From contig NC_035449.2 of assembly GCF_002127325.2 (NCBI RefSeq), forward strand, positions 80,018,693 to 80,082,692: DNA of 64,000 nt, written 5' to 3'. The position numbers were made by a program, and so were the translations under genes. Shown here piece by piece: positions 38,641-50,553 of this stretch. Each line of letters starts with the position of its first letter. The first letter of the stretch is position 1. This DNA is from Helianthus annuus. Its lineage: Eukaryota; Streptophyta; Magnoliopsida; Asterales; Asteraceae. The notes beneath the pieces were generated by a model, which had not been told where the DNA came from, did not search any database, and saw nothing but the letters and a program-made list of their open reading frames with translations.

Positions 38641-39828
38641 ATGGCACAAGCCGTACCTACACGTGCCATTGTTGCTGAAGAACATAACATTCAAAGGAGA
38701 GCTGAAAATGAACCTGAGCCAGAGCGTATCACTATTAACTCTGACGATGAAGGTGTTGAGATTACATGTGATTCTGATGATGATGACATAGAACTTCCTC
38801 CTGAAGTTAATGCTGATGCTGTTTCTACAGTTAATCCATTGATTTCTGCTGAGAGTTTGGCAATGCTGATAAAGAAAGTGACTGACACGATGGGAAATCC
38901 TCCTCCCAATCTGTCAGTATCTACTGAAGAGCCAGAAGAAAGCCCAAGGGATTCTGATTCTATTCCGCTAAAAAGGAAAAGAAGGGATCCTAGACCCGAA
39001 ATGTTTATCGAACAAAGCAAAGATCAATCTGTAACTGTTGCTGATGATGCTGAAGGTTTATATGACTTCGATTTTGAAAAGTATGTTGACGATGCTACCA
39101 CCACCACTACAGAGAATATCTTTGAGTCTGGTGTTCATACTCAAGGTGATGATACAGTTATGACGAATGTTGAAGTTCAAAATGAAGCTGTGCCTAATGT
39201 TGAAGCTCATGTAGAAGCTGGGCCCTCTGAAATTGTTAGTGCTGGTCCTTCTGGTACTATTCATGAAGAACCGAGCAGTTCAAGTGGTAAAAGGCCTGTA
39301 GAACCACTTAGAATGCCTTTTGACAGTGATTCTAGTGATGATGATGAGTTTATAAGCATGAGGGAAATGAAGAAACGTTTGGTTGTGCTTGAACAAGATT
39401 CAATTCATAAAGATGCAAAGATCATTCAGCTTGAAGACACAATTGTGAAGAAAGATCAACAAATTGAGCAACTGCAAGGAGACGTTAGCCTTTTGTTCAA
39501 TATTGTATATGATCTGCGAGGTAAGCTTGAAAAGAAATTCGGACAAGAGTTTTCTGATCCAACAGATGTCGAAAACAGAAAGAAAGCTTTTGAGAAAGAT
39601 AATGCTGAAAGGAGTGCTGCTATGGAAAAATACTTTGAAAGAGTTACCGATCCAGAAGCAGAGAAAGCTAAAGCAGAGAGGTTGAAGAAGAAAAGAGAGT
39701 TTGTGATTCTGAAGAACAAGAATGCTAATCCAGATGATGAAGATGCACGTGCTACACATCATTTGATGGATGTTGGTGAAACTCTCTACGATAAGAAAGG
39801 ACACTTTATATACAAAATTATAAACTAA
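38641..39828 (+). CDS. Antisense ORF of Cop-C, function unknown (395 aa)
   Basis: Open frame from ATG 38641 on the strand opposite to gag. The N-terminal half is acidic and Ser/Thr-rich with Asp clusters (INSDDEGVEITCDSDDDD) and one basic patch (LKRKRRDPRP), a possible nuclear signal. The middle to C-terminal part (about residues 235-300) is a predicted coiled coil (MREMKKRLVVLEQDSI, IVKKDQQIEQLQGDV). Then comes a Lys/Glu-rich region (KAKAERLKKKREFVILKNK) and the end HHLMDVGETLYDKKGHF. No enzyme motif is visible. It recalls long hypothetical proteins annotated in sunflower-type genomes, which as I remember continue past GETLYDK, so this copy may be truncated or spliced near 39805. No frameshift over 395 codons argues that it is a real coding unit. 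Confidence 0.6.
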   Translation: MAQAVPTRAIVAEEHNIQRRAENEPEPERITINSDDEGVEITCDSDDDDIELPPEVNADAVSTVNPLISAESLAMLIKKVTDTMGNPPPNLSVSTEEPEESPRDSDSIPLKRKRRDPRPEMFIEQSKDQSVTVADDAEGLYDFDFEKYVDDATTTTTENIFESGVHTQGDDTVMTNVEVQNEAVPNVEAHVEAGPSEIVSAGPSGTIHEEPSSSSGKRPVEPLRMPFDSDSSDDDEFISMREMKKRLVVLEQDSIHKDAKIIQLEDTIVKKDQQIEQLQGDVSLLFNIVYDLRGKLEKKFGQEFSDPTDVENRKKAFEKDNAERSAAMEKYFERVTDPEAEKAKAERLKKKREFVILKNKNANPDDEDARATHHLMDVGETLYDKKGHFIYKIIN

Positions 39829-40121
39829 GAAAAAGAAAGAAAAATCTTTTTGCTTAACCGTTCTGTCATCAGATTGAAGACTAATCAAATTCAAATCAAA
39901 ATACTGAATTTAAACGGTACCTTTTGCTGATCTTATCTTACTTCTCTAATCTCCTCCAAAGGAAACATATCATCTGTAAAAAAAATTTGAATTTTTTTTT
40001 TTTTTTTTTTTTTTTTTTTGCAACAGTGAAATGTTACCCGTTTTATCTCTGGAACAACCGCTATCAACATTCCAGAGATTGTCAACAGCTCCTCCTTGGT
40101 TGTTCCTGAAAAGTAAGGAGA
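39829..40121. other. Spacer between antisense ORF and gag with a homopolymer
   Basis: Contains a plus-strand T run at about 39989-40019 (A run on the gag strand) close to the gag end. No gene. The run could mark an old junction between the gag part and the antisense-ORF part. Confidence 0.6.
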
Positions 40122-42267
40122 TTAGTAAGACATGGGTACCCAGGCCATCGTGGTCCTGGGATTTCCTGAAGCATCAAAGTAAGACACTTCTTTCAAACAC
40201 AAGTCCCCTTTCATTTCAAGGATTGGAGACATTGCTGCTTTGGATTTGGGTTTCCAAATCTGTTTCGGTTTAACAAACGTGTTTGTTGCTTTCGGTTGAG
40301 CAACTTTGACTGGTTCAGGTTTGTGAGTTTTGAAAACATATTTTTGTTCCTGAACAGCTTTGCGTTTGTTTTTGGCAGCGTTCCAATCCCCATCAGAAGG
40401 TTTAACCTTGGGATTCACATTCTTCATTGCCTTAGGTGATGATACCTTCATCGGCTTGGAATGGTAGTTACCCTTTGGTGTAACCCTCTGATTTTGCATA
40501 TAATAGGGTACATAAGGACGATGTGTGCAATTTCGAGCAATGTGACCAGCAATGCCGCAATTGAAGCATGTTTTTTCTCTTTACGTAGAAGGCATTCTGA
40601 TCAGCTGGATTTGCTCTTGCAGGTCCTGAAGGACAAACCGGTCCTTTTTGTGCTTGATGCGCCTGCATATTTGTCTTAGACGAAGACGAATTTGGGTGCT
40701 TGTATTTGTTTTTTGCAGAAGTCTTGTTGCTCTGAGCACCATTCTTCGTCTTTTCTCCCTTATTGGAGCTTTCAATCACCTTGTCATGAGCCTTATGAGA
40801 TCGTGATTGTCCTTGATGAGCAGACTTCGTATACTCCCGACTTTGATCTGCCCGTTTTGGCTCATTCCGCTTGTTGTGAACCGGCTCACAAACATCGGCA
40901 CAAGAGTGAATATTTGCATTTTGTTGCACGTTTGGGCGATGAACACAATTTCTAGCAATGTGCCCTGGAATTCCACAGTTGAAACATGTCTGTCGCTTCA
41001 ATGTATGGAGATTCGGAGAGCCAGCAACAGTAGCTGATCTGATGGGTCTAGATGAGCGAGCTTGCTTAGCATGCTTAGGTTGCTTTGCTTGTGTTCCATG
41101 TGCCTTTTCTGATTTCTTCTGTACCTCTTCCTTTTCAAAATCTGGTTCAGTTTTAATTTCAGAAGATGTAGAAATTTCATCAAGACGTGTTTCTTCATCA
41201 CATGCATCAACGGTTTCCAATGGGGTCCCACTAGATTCAACATGAGGGACACCCACAGAGACCGATTCAGAAGAAGAATCAGGATATTCTTGATTTTCTT
41301 GAGAAGAAGTGTCAGTGGTTTCACTGAATGTATCCTGAGGGACCTCACCTGCAACACTATCATCTGACATATTAGAACCATCACATTCACAATTATTAAC
41401 CGAAGAAAATTCATCACCAGAATTAATGTTCACAGTTTCAACACAAACATCATCAGTCTTGCCCAAAACATCAGGCCCATTACCAGCTAAAGAAAGTAAC
41501 ATGCTAAAAATACTTTGTCCCAAAATAAGATCAGGATTATTTTCATCAAAACAAGGTTTTTGTGAATCAGAATTTAAAACTTGTTCTCCCCCAAGTGTCT
41601 CTTCACATTTCACATCAACTTTTTCTGCACATGCAAACGACTGGTTAGGATCAACATTTCCTTTTGAGACAAAATTCATTGAATGACCTGGTTGTTTATC
41701 AACAGATTTGTTGTTGATTGATGACTTATCGGTTTTTGGACCGTAAGTCATCTTGCCCTCATTGAGTAACTCCTCTTCCGTGAAAGGCATATAAGTGTAG
41801 TTATGATTGTATGGAGGAGGAGTTTTTGTGTATCCCAAACCAGCCCCTTTCTTTTCTTTATACTCTAGTTGTATGTCACAAATGTTCTTGACCAAATTAC
41901 TAGAGGTGTCAAATTTTTTAATATTGATTTCATTTATCTGATATTTGACTTTCAAGTCCTCTAATTCTTTGGTCAGGTCATTAATTGTGGCTAGAGCATC
42001 CAAGAAATTACAGTTTTTAGCACTGAGGTCTTCTTTTAGCTGAACTATATCTTTTCTTTGGGCCTCGATTTTTTCTTTGTAAAGTTTTTCATTTTTGGCC
42101 AAAGTAAAGTTTTTATTTTTAAGATCTTGGTAATCTTGAATAAGTTCAGCGTTGTGTAACCGATATGCCTCAACTCTTTCTCTACACTCAGGAGTGCAAA
42201 AGACAGAAAGCATCTCTTCACGTAATGTCATAATTTCAATGGGTGGTAGATACAAAACACAAACCAA
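40122..42267 (-). pseudogene. gag: Cop-C gag-like protein with coiled coil and zinc knuckles (one frameshift)
   Basis: Frame opens at 42267 (MVCVLYLPPIEIMTLREEML); the second Met at about 42231 is also possible. The N-terminal third is a coiled coil (LKEDLSAKN, INDLTKELEDLKVKYQI). An acidic Ser-rich region follows, then a basic region and the knuckle CFNCGIPGHIARNC at about 40987-40946. A second, near-identical knuckle (about 40572-40531) is entered in another frame because of one extra A in an A run near 40575. The new frame continues to 40122 and ends TTMAWVPMSY. Two knuckles and no capsid-pol fusion fit a copia-type gag that must be served in trans. The single homopolymer shift could also be a sequencing error. 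Confidence 0.8.
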
Positions 42268-42493
42268 ACGAACACCCGTGTACTCGCTAACTCAAACTCT
42301 TCCAATCGAATGATCCCGCTTTCTGAACCGCACCTCAAAACCTGTCAAAAACCGAATTCACCACCAAACAAACACCCTTTTTTTTTTAATTATTATTTTT
42401 AACTTTATACAATAAACCTTTTTTTTTAATTAAATTAAAATCTATAATCTAAATTATTATTATTAGACAAATATTATTATTATTATAATTATA

Positions 42494-42574
<81 letters not shown>

Positions 42575-43939
42575 ATTAAAAACAAAAAGAAATCAAGTTA
42601 ACAGTCTTGTCTTCTTCTTCGTTAAACAAAACGAACCGAAACCCTAATTATGAATCTCTCGTGACTGATCAATGGTGGCGGTGCTCGGAGAAGTTGGTCG
42701 GCGACGGAGAGAACCAGTGATGATTGGAGATGGGAACCGCAGATGGCGTCGGAGATCGGAGGAGGTGACCGGAGTTGCAGGATGTGATTGACAGCGGTTC
42801 GATTTGGTTGAGTGACCGGAGAGACTGACGACGAAGATGAAGAACGAAGAATGATGACGACGGACGGAGGTGGTTGCAGGTTGTTGTAGATAACGGCGAG
42901 AAAGACGATGAACGAAGGTTGTGATCGGAGTGGAGAAGTTGCAGGTTTCACAGTGATGGTGAAGATGACTCGAACCCGTTGACAGTTGTCGCACACTCTG
43001 ATGACGTTGAAGATGATGATGGATGTTGTCGCACACTCTCTGATGACGTGAAGAAGATGATTGGCCAGTGAAGTGATCGGAGAACGATGATCAAATGGTT
43101 GCGACTCGTAACGGTGTTTGCGAGTCGAGACCGAAACCGTGATGAATCGAGACCTTGATTTGAGTCGAGACCGAGATGACGGTTGCGACTCGTTGTCGGT
43201 GATTGAGGTTGCGACTGGAGGTTGCGGCTGAAGGTGATTTAACTGGAGGTTGCGACTGGAAAACTCGGTTGCGACTCGGAACTGAGATTGCGACTCGGAA
43301 CAATACCGTGAAGAGCCGAAACAAAGATTGCGACTGAAATGTTGCGACTGAAAGGTTGCGACTCGGAACGGTGAACTCGGAAACGGAGATTTCGACTGAA
43401 CACCTTGACAACTCGAGACCTGCTGGATGATGAACTGATGAAGATGATGGACGGACTCGAGACCTTGATGTTGTCGGTTGTTGGAAATGACTCGAGACTG
43501 TGATGATGATGATTCTTCGGAAAACCGAACTCGAGACCAAAGAGCTGTTGTTGCGACTCGTGTAGACTCGAGACCGATGAAGAAGGTTGCGACAGGAATC
43601 CTATGACTCTGAACTAATTTCCTTAAATATTGGAGTTGAAACCTTTTATAGGAAATTCCTTCACGTGATGGGTTGAACAGAATATCGGTCAATGAAATAA
43701 AAGAGATATTGTGAAATAGTTTGAAAATTTTTAAAGATTTAAAATCTTATCAAAATTAGAAAAAGTTTCCAAATCAGTTTAATAAAAATTTAAACCTTTA
43801 ACACTTAAAAGAAAAATCAAAACACCAAAATATGGCAATTTTTCAGTAAAATCTCGATGAACAGTTCAAGAACACGAAGAACGAAAATTCCAAATCTTGA
43901 ATATTTGATATCAAACCGAGCCTAGAAATAGGTTCTAAA
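42268..43939 (-). other. Cop-C leader: TTA microsatellite and CTCGAGACC-type word array
   Basis: Leader between primer site and gag. A TTA/ATT microsatellite covers 42495-42571. From 43090 to 43590 the plus strand carries about 20 copies of GTTGCGACT(C/G)G, ACTCGAGACC and variants, among irregular spacers. The 356-codon minus frame across 42622-43692 is Ser/Arg/Val-rich and is best explained by this array. Confidence 0.75.
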
Positions 43940-43952
43940 GGCTCTGATACCA
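43940..43952 (-). promoter_or_regulatory. Cop-C primer binding site (initiator tRNA-Met)
   Basis: Minus-strand TGGTATCAGAGCC, 2 nt from the LTR edge at 43955. Confidence 0.92.
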
Positions 43953-43954
43953 CT

Positions 43955-44405
43955 TGTAAGTCCCGTAAAACGGATCTTTCAATGATATCAAACAACCTAT
44001 TGATTGTGCGGAATCCAATCAATAGGTGATTCAAGAATCAAAACGAAAACGAACAAGAACACCGAAATAACTTTTAACTCACACACGTTTCGATTACTTC
44101 AACAAGCAAAAACGTCTGGTATGAGTACACCACAACCAATCGCCTCCCACTCTGTTTCTCTAGAAATTCTGTAACTAGGAGGTTCAAACCCTAAAACAAG
44201 TAGAAAACTTGTTTATATACTAAGTCAAGCCCACTTCCCTACATGGGCTCCCCTTGGGCCTGCTTGGCCCACATGGCCTAAAGCTTGGCCCAAGTGACCT
44301 ATAAAGGTCCACAACCTAATACTAACTAACCCGGTAAAGCCCAGTTCGTAACCATAGCCCGTTGGATTAATTTGATGCGTCAGTCTTACACTTTAGGGCC
44401 TAACA
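43955..44405 (-). repeat. Cop-C 5' LTR
   Basis: 451 bp, looks identical to the copy at 36091-36541. Confidence 0.95.
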
Positions 44406-47400
44406 GTTTCTGTATTATTTGATTCTGGAGCCGATGCTAGTTATGTGTCCCTACGTATTAGTAAGAAGCTTAAGCACCTGCCTTCGTTACTAAGTTCTAA
44501 TCATATCGTCGAGCTAGCTAATGGTAGAAACATCGAGGCCTCACATGTTATCAAAGGCTGCAAACTAGTACAGTCTGGTCAGACCTATAGCATCGATCTT
44601 TTCCCTATTACTCTTGGAAGCTTCGACGTCGTTATCGGTATGGATTGGTTATCCAAACATCGCGCGGAAATCCTCTGTCAAGAGAAAATGGTTCGCATTC
44701 CCCGCCGTTCTGGCAAACCCCTCATTGTACAAGGTGACAAAGGCGGAGAAGTCTCAGGCATTATCTCATTCTTGAAGGCCCATAAGTGTTTACGAAAGGG
44801 GCACACCGCTATCTTAGCACTTGTCACCAACACGCAGGAAAAGGAAAAGAGGATTGAAGATTTTCCAGTAGTACGTGACTACCCCGAGGTATTTCCTGAA
44901 GAACTACCTGGACTCCCTCCCCACCGTCAGGTTGAATTCCAAATCGAGCTAGCTCCCGGAGCAGCGCCCATAGCTCGTGCGCCATATCGACTAGCCCCCG
45001 CAGAACTGAAGGAACTCTCTACACAACTAAAGGAACTATTGGATAAAGGATTTATCTGCCCTAGTTCATCACCCTGGGGAGCACCGGTACTCTTTGTTAA
45101 GAAGAAGGATGGCACGTTCCGAATGTGCATCGACCATCGTGAGCTGAACAAGGTTACCATCAAGAACCGCTACCCTCTCCCGCGAATCGACGATCTATTC
45201 GATCAGTTGCAGGGATCGAGCTACTACTCTAAGATCGATCTACGATCGGGCTATCATCAGCTAAGAGTCCGTAATGAAGACATCTCCAAAACCGCATTCA
45301 GAACTCGTTATGGTCATTACGAATTCCTTGTCATGCCCTTTGGAATGACTAACGCGCCTGCGGTTTTTATGGATCTCATGAACCGAGTGTGCAAGCCTTA
45401 CCTCGACAAATTCGTGATTTTGTTTATCGACGATATCCTAATCTACTCGAAAGGTCAGGAAGAGCATGAACAGCACCTACGCCTTATCCTCGAGCTCCTT
45501 CGTAATGAGCAACTATACGCCAAGTTCTCGAAATGCGACTTCTGGCTTCAAGAAGTCCATTTCCTTGGGCACGTGGTCAATAAGGACGGGATTCACGTCT
45601 ACCCAGCTAAGATCGACTCTATAAAGAATTGGCCTACGCCCAAAACCCCTACCGAAGTTCGCCAATTCTTGGGATTGGCAGGATACTATTGTAGATTTAT
45701 CAAGGGGTTCTCAAAGATCGCTCAGCCTCTCACGGCTCTCACTCAGAAGGGTATTGCTTACAAGTGTAATGCAGCTCAAGAATCCGCATTTCAGAAGCTA
45801 AAGGATAACCTCTGTAGTTTTCCTGTTCTCTCGTTACCTGAAGGTACCGACGATTTTGTGGTTTACTGCGATGCATCCATCCATGGGCTCGGTTGCGTGT
45901 TAATGCAACGCGAAAAAGTTATTGCCTACGCCTCTCGACAACTTAAGACTCACGAAAGGAACTACACTACACACGACTTGGAACTGGGAGCAATGGTTTT
46001 TGCGCTTAAGATATGGAGACATTATCTGTACGGTACCAAGTGCACTATTTACACCGATCACAGGAGTCTCGAGCACATCTTCAAGCAGAAGGAATTAAAC
46101 ATGCGACAGCGTCGATGGGTCGAACTCTTAAATGACTATGAATGCGCAATCAAGTACCATCCGGGCAAGGCCAATGTTGTGGCAGACGCCCTCAGCCGAA
46201 AAGACACTACGCCCAAGCGCGTGCGAGCACTACAACTTACCATCCAGTCTAACCTCCCTACTCAGATTCGAAATGCTCAGGTCGAAGCTCTGAAACCGGT
46301 AAACAGCAGGGCTGAGTCCCTGCGAGGATCGAGACAACGATTAGAACAAAAAGAAGATGGCGCTTACTATGTGGCAGGGCGCATTTGGGTCCCACTCTAT
46401 GGAGATCTATGTGAGCTTGTGATGGACGAAGCCCATAAGTCACGTTATTCAGTACATCCTGGTTCGGATAAGATGTACCACGACTTAAGGACCACGTACT
46501 GGTGGCCTGGCATGAAAGCCCACATAGCAGCATACGTTAGCAAATGTTTGACCTGCGCAAGAGTCAAGACTGAGTATCAGAAACCAGCAGGCCTACTCCA
46601 GCAACCAGAAATCCCGAAGTGGAAATGGGAACAAATTTCCATGGATTTTGTTACAGGGCTACCTAGATCCCAACGCGGGAATGACACTATTTGGGTGATA
46701 GTAGATCGATTGACCAAGTCTGCACACTTTCTGGCCATTAAGGGAACAGACAAGTTTTCTACCTTGGCAGAAGTCTACTTAAAGGAAGTAGTCTCGAGAC
46801 ACGGGGTGCCAACCTCCATTATTTCCGACCGAGACGCTCGTTTTACTTCGGAGTTGTGGCAAGCTATGCACAAATCCTCTGGCTCACGTTTGGACATGAG
46901 CACCGCTTATCACCCACAAACGGATGGGCAGTCTGAACGCACCATCCAAACCCTGGAAGACATGCTTAGAGCATGTGTGATCGATTTTGGCAAGAATTGG
47001 GAGAAGCATCTACCGCTAGTGGAGTTCTCCTATAATAACAGCTACCACACCAGCATTCAGGCAGCACCCTTTGAGGCATTGTACGGACGTAAATGCCGAT
47101 CACCTCTTTGCTGGGCGGAAGTTGGTGACAGCCAGGTCACAGGCCCAGAACTGGTGGTAGACACGACGGAGAAGATTGCCCAGATCAGACAACGCATGGC
47201 GGCAGCCCGTGACCGTCAGAAAAGCTACGCTGATAAGCGTAGGAAACCGCTAGAATTCCAGGTCGGGGACCGGGTTCTACTTAAAGTCTCACCCTGGAAG
47301 GGTGTGGTTCGTTTTGGTAAACGTGGCAAGCTTAATCCGCGATATGTTGGACCATTTGAAATTACCGAGAGGATCGGTAAGGTCGCTTATAGATTGAATC

Positions 47401-47735
47401 TGCCTGAAGAGCTGAGTGCGGTGCACAATGTTTTCCACGTGTCTAATCTGAAGAAGTGTCTGTCAGATGAAACACTAATAATCCCCTTCAAGGAACTCAC
47501 TATTGACGAACAGCTACACTTTACTGAGGAACCGATTGAGATCACGGATCGAGAGATTAAAACCCTCAAACGTAGCCAAATACCTATCGTGCGAGTTCGT
47601 TGGAACTTGCGACGTGGCCCAGAGTTTACCTGGGAGCGAGAAGACCAGATGAAGTGCAAGTATCCCCCGTTTTTCCCAAACGAAACCCCCAGCACTGAAG
47701 CTACAACCGAATTTCGGGACGAAATTCCAAACTAA
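44406..47735 (+). CDS. gag-pol: Tek-B pol: protease, reverse transcriptase, RNase H, integrase, chromodomain-like tail
   Basis: Open without a stop from the Cop-C junction to TAA at 47733, over 1100 codons. Protease DSGA is at 44421 and [10 protein letters not shown] follows. Reverse transcriptase motifs: [34 protein letters not shown] at about 45423, [11 protein letters not shown]. RNase [12 protein letters not shown] (about 45861), [25 protein letters not shown]. Integrase: HHCC finger with YWWPGMKAH and CLTCARV, then catalytic D,D,E in SMDFVTG (about 46638), [12 protein letters not shown] and TDGQSERT. The C-terminus has [15 protein letters not shown] and [13 protein letters not shown], the Del/Tekay chromodomain-like region. 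Small oddity: YYCRFI where relatives have YYRRFI. It is the only pol here that could be active, if gag can be expressed. In the genome it is separated from its gag by Cop-C. Confidence 0.95.
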   Translation, partial: VSVLFDSGADASYVSLRISKKLKHLPSLLSSNHIVELANGRNIEASHVIKGCKLVQSGQTYSIDLFPITLGSFDVVIGMDWLSKHRAEILCQEKMVRIPRRSGKPLIVQGDKGGEVSGIISFLKAHKCLRKGHTAILALVTNTQEKEKRIEDFPVVRDYPEVFPEELPGLPPHRQVEFQIELAPGAAPIARAPYRLAPAELKELSTQLKELLDKGFICPSSSPWGAPVLFVKKKDGTFRMCIDHRELNKVTIKNRYPLPRIDDLFDQLQGSSYYSKIDLRSGYHQLRVRNEDISKTAFRTRYGHYEFLVMPFGMTNAPAVFMDLMNRVCKPYLDKFVILFIDDILIYSKGQEEHEQHLRLILELLRNEQLYAKFSKCDFWLQEVHFLGHVVNKDGIHVYPAKIDSIKNWPTPKTPTEVRQFLGLAGYYCRFIKGFSKIAQPLTALTQKGIAYKCNAAQESAFQKLKDNLCSFPVLSLPEGTDDFVVYCDASIHGLGCVLMQREKVIAYASRQLKTHERNYTTHDLELGAMVFALKIWRHYLYGTKCTIYTDHRSLEHIFKQKELNMRQRRWVELLNDYECAIKYHPGKANVVADALSRKDTTPKRVRALQLTIQSNLPTQIRNAQVEALKPVNSRAESLRGSRQRLEQKEDGAYYVAGRIWVPLYGDLCELVMDEAHKSRYSVHPGSDKMYHDLRTTYWWPGMKAHIAAYVSKCLTCARVKTEYQKPAGLLQQPEIPKWKWEQISMDFVTGLPRSQRGNDTIWVIVDRLTKSAHFLAIKGTDKFSTLAEVYLKEVVSRHGVPTSIISDRDARFTSELWQAMHKSSGSRLDMSTAYHPQTDGQSERTIQTLEDMLRACVIDFGKNWEKHLPLVEFSYNNSYHTSIQAAPFEALYGRKCRSPLCWAEVGDSQVTGPELVVDTTEKIAQIRQRMAAARDRQKSYADKRRKPLEFQVGDRVLLKVSPWKGVVRFGKRGKLNPRYVGPFEITERIGKVAYRLNLPEELSAVHNVFHVSNLKKCLSDETLIIPFKELTIDEQLHFTEEPIEITDREIKTLKRSQIPIVRVRWNLRRGPEFTWEREDQMKCKYPPFFPNETPSTEATTEFRDEIPN

Positions 47736-47836
47736 CGGGGGATGATGTGACACCCCGTTGAAACACTCTTACACGCACTAGCTTGGCAGTGGCTGCTTTA
47801 ACTTTCAGGACGAAAGTTCTTAAAACTTGGGGATAA
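47709..47836 (+). promoter_or_regulatory. Tek-B pre-LTR hairpins and polypurine tract, duplicated
   Basis: First copy: GAATTTCGGGACGAAATTC (47709-47727), ACGGGGGATGATGTGACACCCC-like boundary. Second copy: AACTTTCAGGACGAAAGTT (47800-47818), tract CTTGGGGATAA, then the real 3' LTR at 47837. The same two-step arrangement is found in Tek-A. Confidence 0.75.
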
Positions 47837-48156
47837 TGTGACACTCTAGGTTTTCCCGAACAAACACCTTGTAATATCATTTTGTATATATATTATTAAA
47901 TGAAAATGTGACCTTCTTACATGCTACGTGTTGTATGTATGTATATATATATATATATTTATGTGTTTGTGCTAGTGAGTCGAGACCATGACTCGAGACC
48001 ACTCGGTCTCGAGTGGGCCACTCGGTCTTGAGTGGGCCGTAACCGGTTGGGCCGAAATCCCCTTAGCCTACTCGAAACCAAGTATAAAACCCCCAAAACT
48101 TCCCCACTTCCTTCATTTTTACACAAACACACACTCCTTTTCTCTCTCACTAAAAA

Positions 48157-50536
48157 TGTAACATCCGTCAAAAGGGATTCTCGAAATCCGACTCGTTTTG
48201 AAAGATCCAAATCCTAACCTTTAAAACCACGTAAATTCTTCGCGAGTTAATTAACTGTCGAAAGATTTTTATATGGTTAATGACCTGTTTAATTAATTCA
48301 TTACTTTATTTTGTAAAAAAAAAATAATAAAAAAAATAAAAATAAAGTAATTAATTAATTAATTTAATTGATTTAAAGGTTATATAGATAGCCTAGTTAG
48401 TTATAGAAAATCAAACCTAAAACAAGTTAAAGTTAACCATTTAAGTAACTCCTTGAAAAATTGAGGGACTATTGGTGCATTTACTTAAAGATACAAAATG
48501 GTACCAAACCCTACCCATCCCAAATAAAACTCACCAGCCGACACTCTCTTCCTCTTCCCTCTTGGTTATGCAACAAAAAAAAGGAGTTTTCAACTCTCTC
48601 TCTCTCTCCCTCATCTGAATATAACCGGCTCCGGCAACCGGAGCCAACTCCGACGACGTTCCTCCTCCCTCTTCCTCACACTCACCCGTAAACCTTTCCC
48701 TCCGGCGCCGGCTCAGCTGACGGCACAGACACAAACACCCACACCTTCATACGTTCTACATCACCCACCTCGCAGCTACCTCCTCTCCCTCTCCTCGACG
48801 CAGTCACAGGAGAAGCTCCGGTCGTCTTCTCAGTCATCGGTAATGGCAGCGGCACCGCGACGGCGGTGGTGAAGGGGTGACCGTCTCGGGTCTGTTCAAG
48901 GTTCGATTCAAGTCGTGTTTCCTTTGGGTTTCGGCTCAGTCAGATTTCGGGAATCATGGCGGAATTCGTTGCGACTGTTCGGTATATTCTATTCATTCAA
49001 TCGAGTTTGTTCTTTCTTTTATTTATGCTAATGAGCAATAACACATAAATAATGGAACAAACATCAGAAGTTGTGCTTTTGATTTGTTTATGGTTCTGTT
49101 CGAATGGGTTTAAACTTTAAAGCCATGCCCAACTAATTTTAGAATAATAAAATTATAATTTCAACGCAAAACTGGACTTAGTCTAGTGGGTATTGGTCTG
49201 TTATTTTTATTATATAATTTGAGTTTTAGATTAAGATTTAATTATAAAACCAACCAATTAATGGTCTATTTATAAAACTCAAATAACTGATGTCTTATTC
49301 TAATCCTTTTATAATATAAAATCTTAATAAGATAAACCTATAAGTTCTAAATAATTATGGAGTTAGAAACTTACTTTGTTTTAAAAAAAATATATATATA
49401 TAGTTTTACAATTTATCATTTTGTTTTATTAATCACGTTTAAATATTAATTCCACATTCAGTTATATTTAATACTTTTAAGCTAAACTCCTTAAATTCAA
49501 AATAGTTAGTTATATTTCTTTTTATCATGTTTCGAGTTCAAAAATAAAACCTACTAAGGTGTGATTTATATTAAGTTCCTTTTATAACACCAAATATTAA
49601 GAAGATTAGTTTATGATTCTACTCTAACAATTTAAAAATGTAATCAATTTATAAACAATAAATATTAGGATTTCTTGTTTTAACCAATGAATAATAACCA
49701 GTTCGTGATATTATAAAAATCTAGGATAAACGCTCTCGTTCATTTCTCTTGGAATTCCCAATCTACTCGTACGTTACTTACAAGAAATCGCAAATGCAAC
49801 CAATGTGAGTATACTCGATCCCTTTTTCCCCTTTACACTTTGGGATGCAACATGTATACCTATTCAAAACGACTTTTATGCTTAAACAAAACATACTCTA
49901 TCTATGAACGTGACATGAAACTATTATGAATATTTGCTATGCTTGTATGCTCTATGAACGATTTGGAACGTTATATGCTCATTAACTTTGCTAGCCCACC
50001 TTAACAATTATAGCGCTATAGGATTAACGCCCCGCCCGTTATTCTAATTGGGTATTGTTAAGTTAAACATTACCACCCCGCTGAACGATTGGGATTAGGC
50101 TATTTTTATGCGTTGTATTCATGGGTTTGATCATATTGTACGCCAAAAATTGCATTGCTAGTAAATTTATTCACTTAGTAACATGTTGGATATGAGTTTT
50201 TATTCTATTATGCTATGTAAACAAACTTGTATACTCGCTCTTTGCTTTTGCATTGAAACTCTATTTTAATACATGTTGCAGGTTGATTATTGAAGTATGG
50301 ATGATTGATGAAACAAGTTTAGGGTGGACTAGATACACACCTAAATCTATCTATCTTTTGTTGTTATGTTATTTGTTGAAACAATGTTGTTATCTCCTTT
50401 TGAATTTGTATGACATTTAGTTTTGAAATGAAATTTGAATTTAATTAAATATTGTCACATAGTGTTATGACGTCTCTAGCAATCTATACACACTTCGTCT
50501 CATCCCGATGTTTCCGCCATCGGTTGGGGTGTGACA
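48157..50536 (+). repeat. Lrd-D 5' LTR
   Basis: TGTAACATCCGTC to GGGGTGTGACA, 2380 bp. CT-rich, gene-like GC-rich block at about 48590-48960 with the hairpin GGCTCCGGCAACCGGAGCC. Putative intron 49805-50281, with TAGCGCTATAGGATTAACG at about 50010. Terminal hairpin CCGATG...CATCGG near 50507. It contains about 215 bp absent from the 3' LTR. Confidence 0.93.
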
Positions 50537-50539
50537 GAT

Positions 50540-50553
50540 TGGTATCAGAGCCA
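50540..50553 (+). promoter_or_regulatory. Lrd-D primer binding site (initiator tRNA-Met)
   Basis: TGGTATCAGAGCCA, 3 nt after the LTR. Confidence 0.95.

Larger units (their letters stand above)
36091..44405 (-). mobile_element. Cop-C: non-autonomous gag-bearing element with an antisense ORF
   Basis: Two 451-bp LTRs (36091-36541 and 43955-44405) that look identical, exact target duplication GTTTC (36086-36090 and 44406-44410), initiator-Met primer site at 43952-43940 and a polypurine tract AGGGGGAGAT just inside 36541. The minus strand encodes gag only; there is no pol. The plus strand has a 395-codon ORF at 38641-39828. It is one of the youngest insertions in the window. Confidence 0.93.

Noticed and set aside
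39989..40019. Processed pseudogene or LINE tail suggested by the A/T homopolymer
   Set aside because: No target duplication or retrogene boundary could be placed around it; a plain homopolymer is enough.
42622..43692. 356-codon minus-strand ORF in the Cop-C leader
   Set aside because: Low-complexity Ser/Arg/Val product generated by the stop-poor CTCGAGACC-type word array; overlapping frames are open too and no domain is visible.
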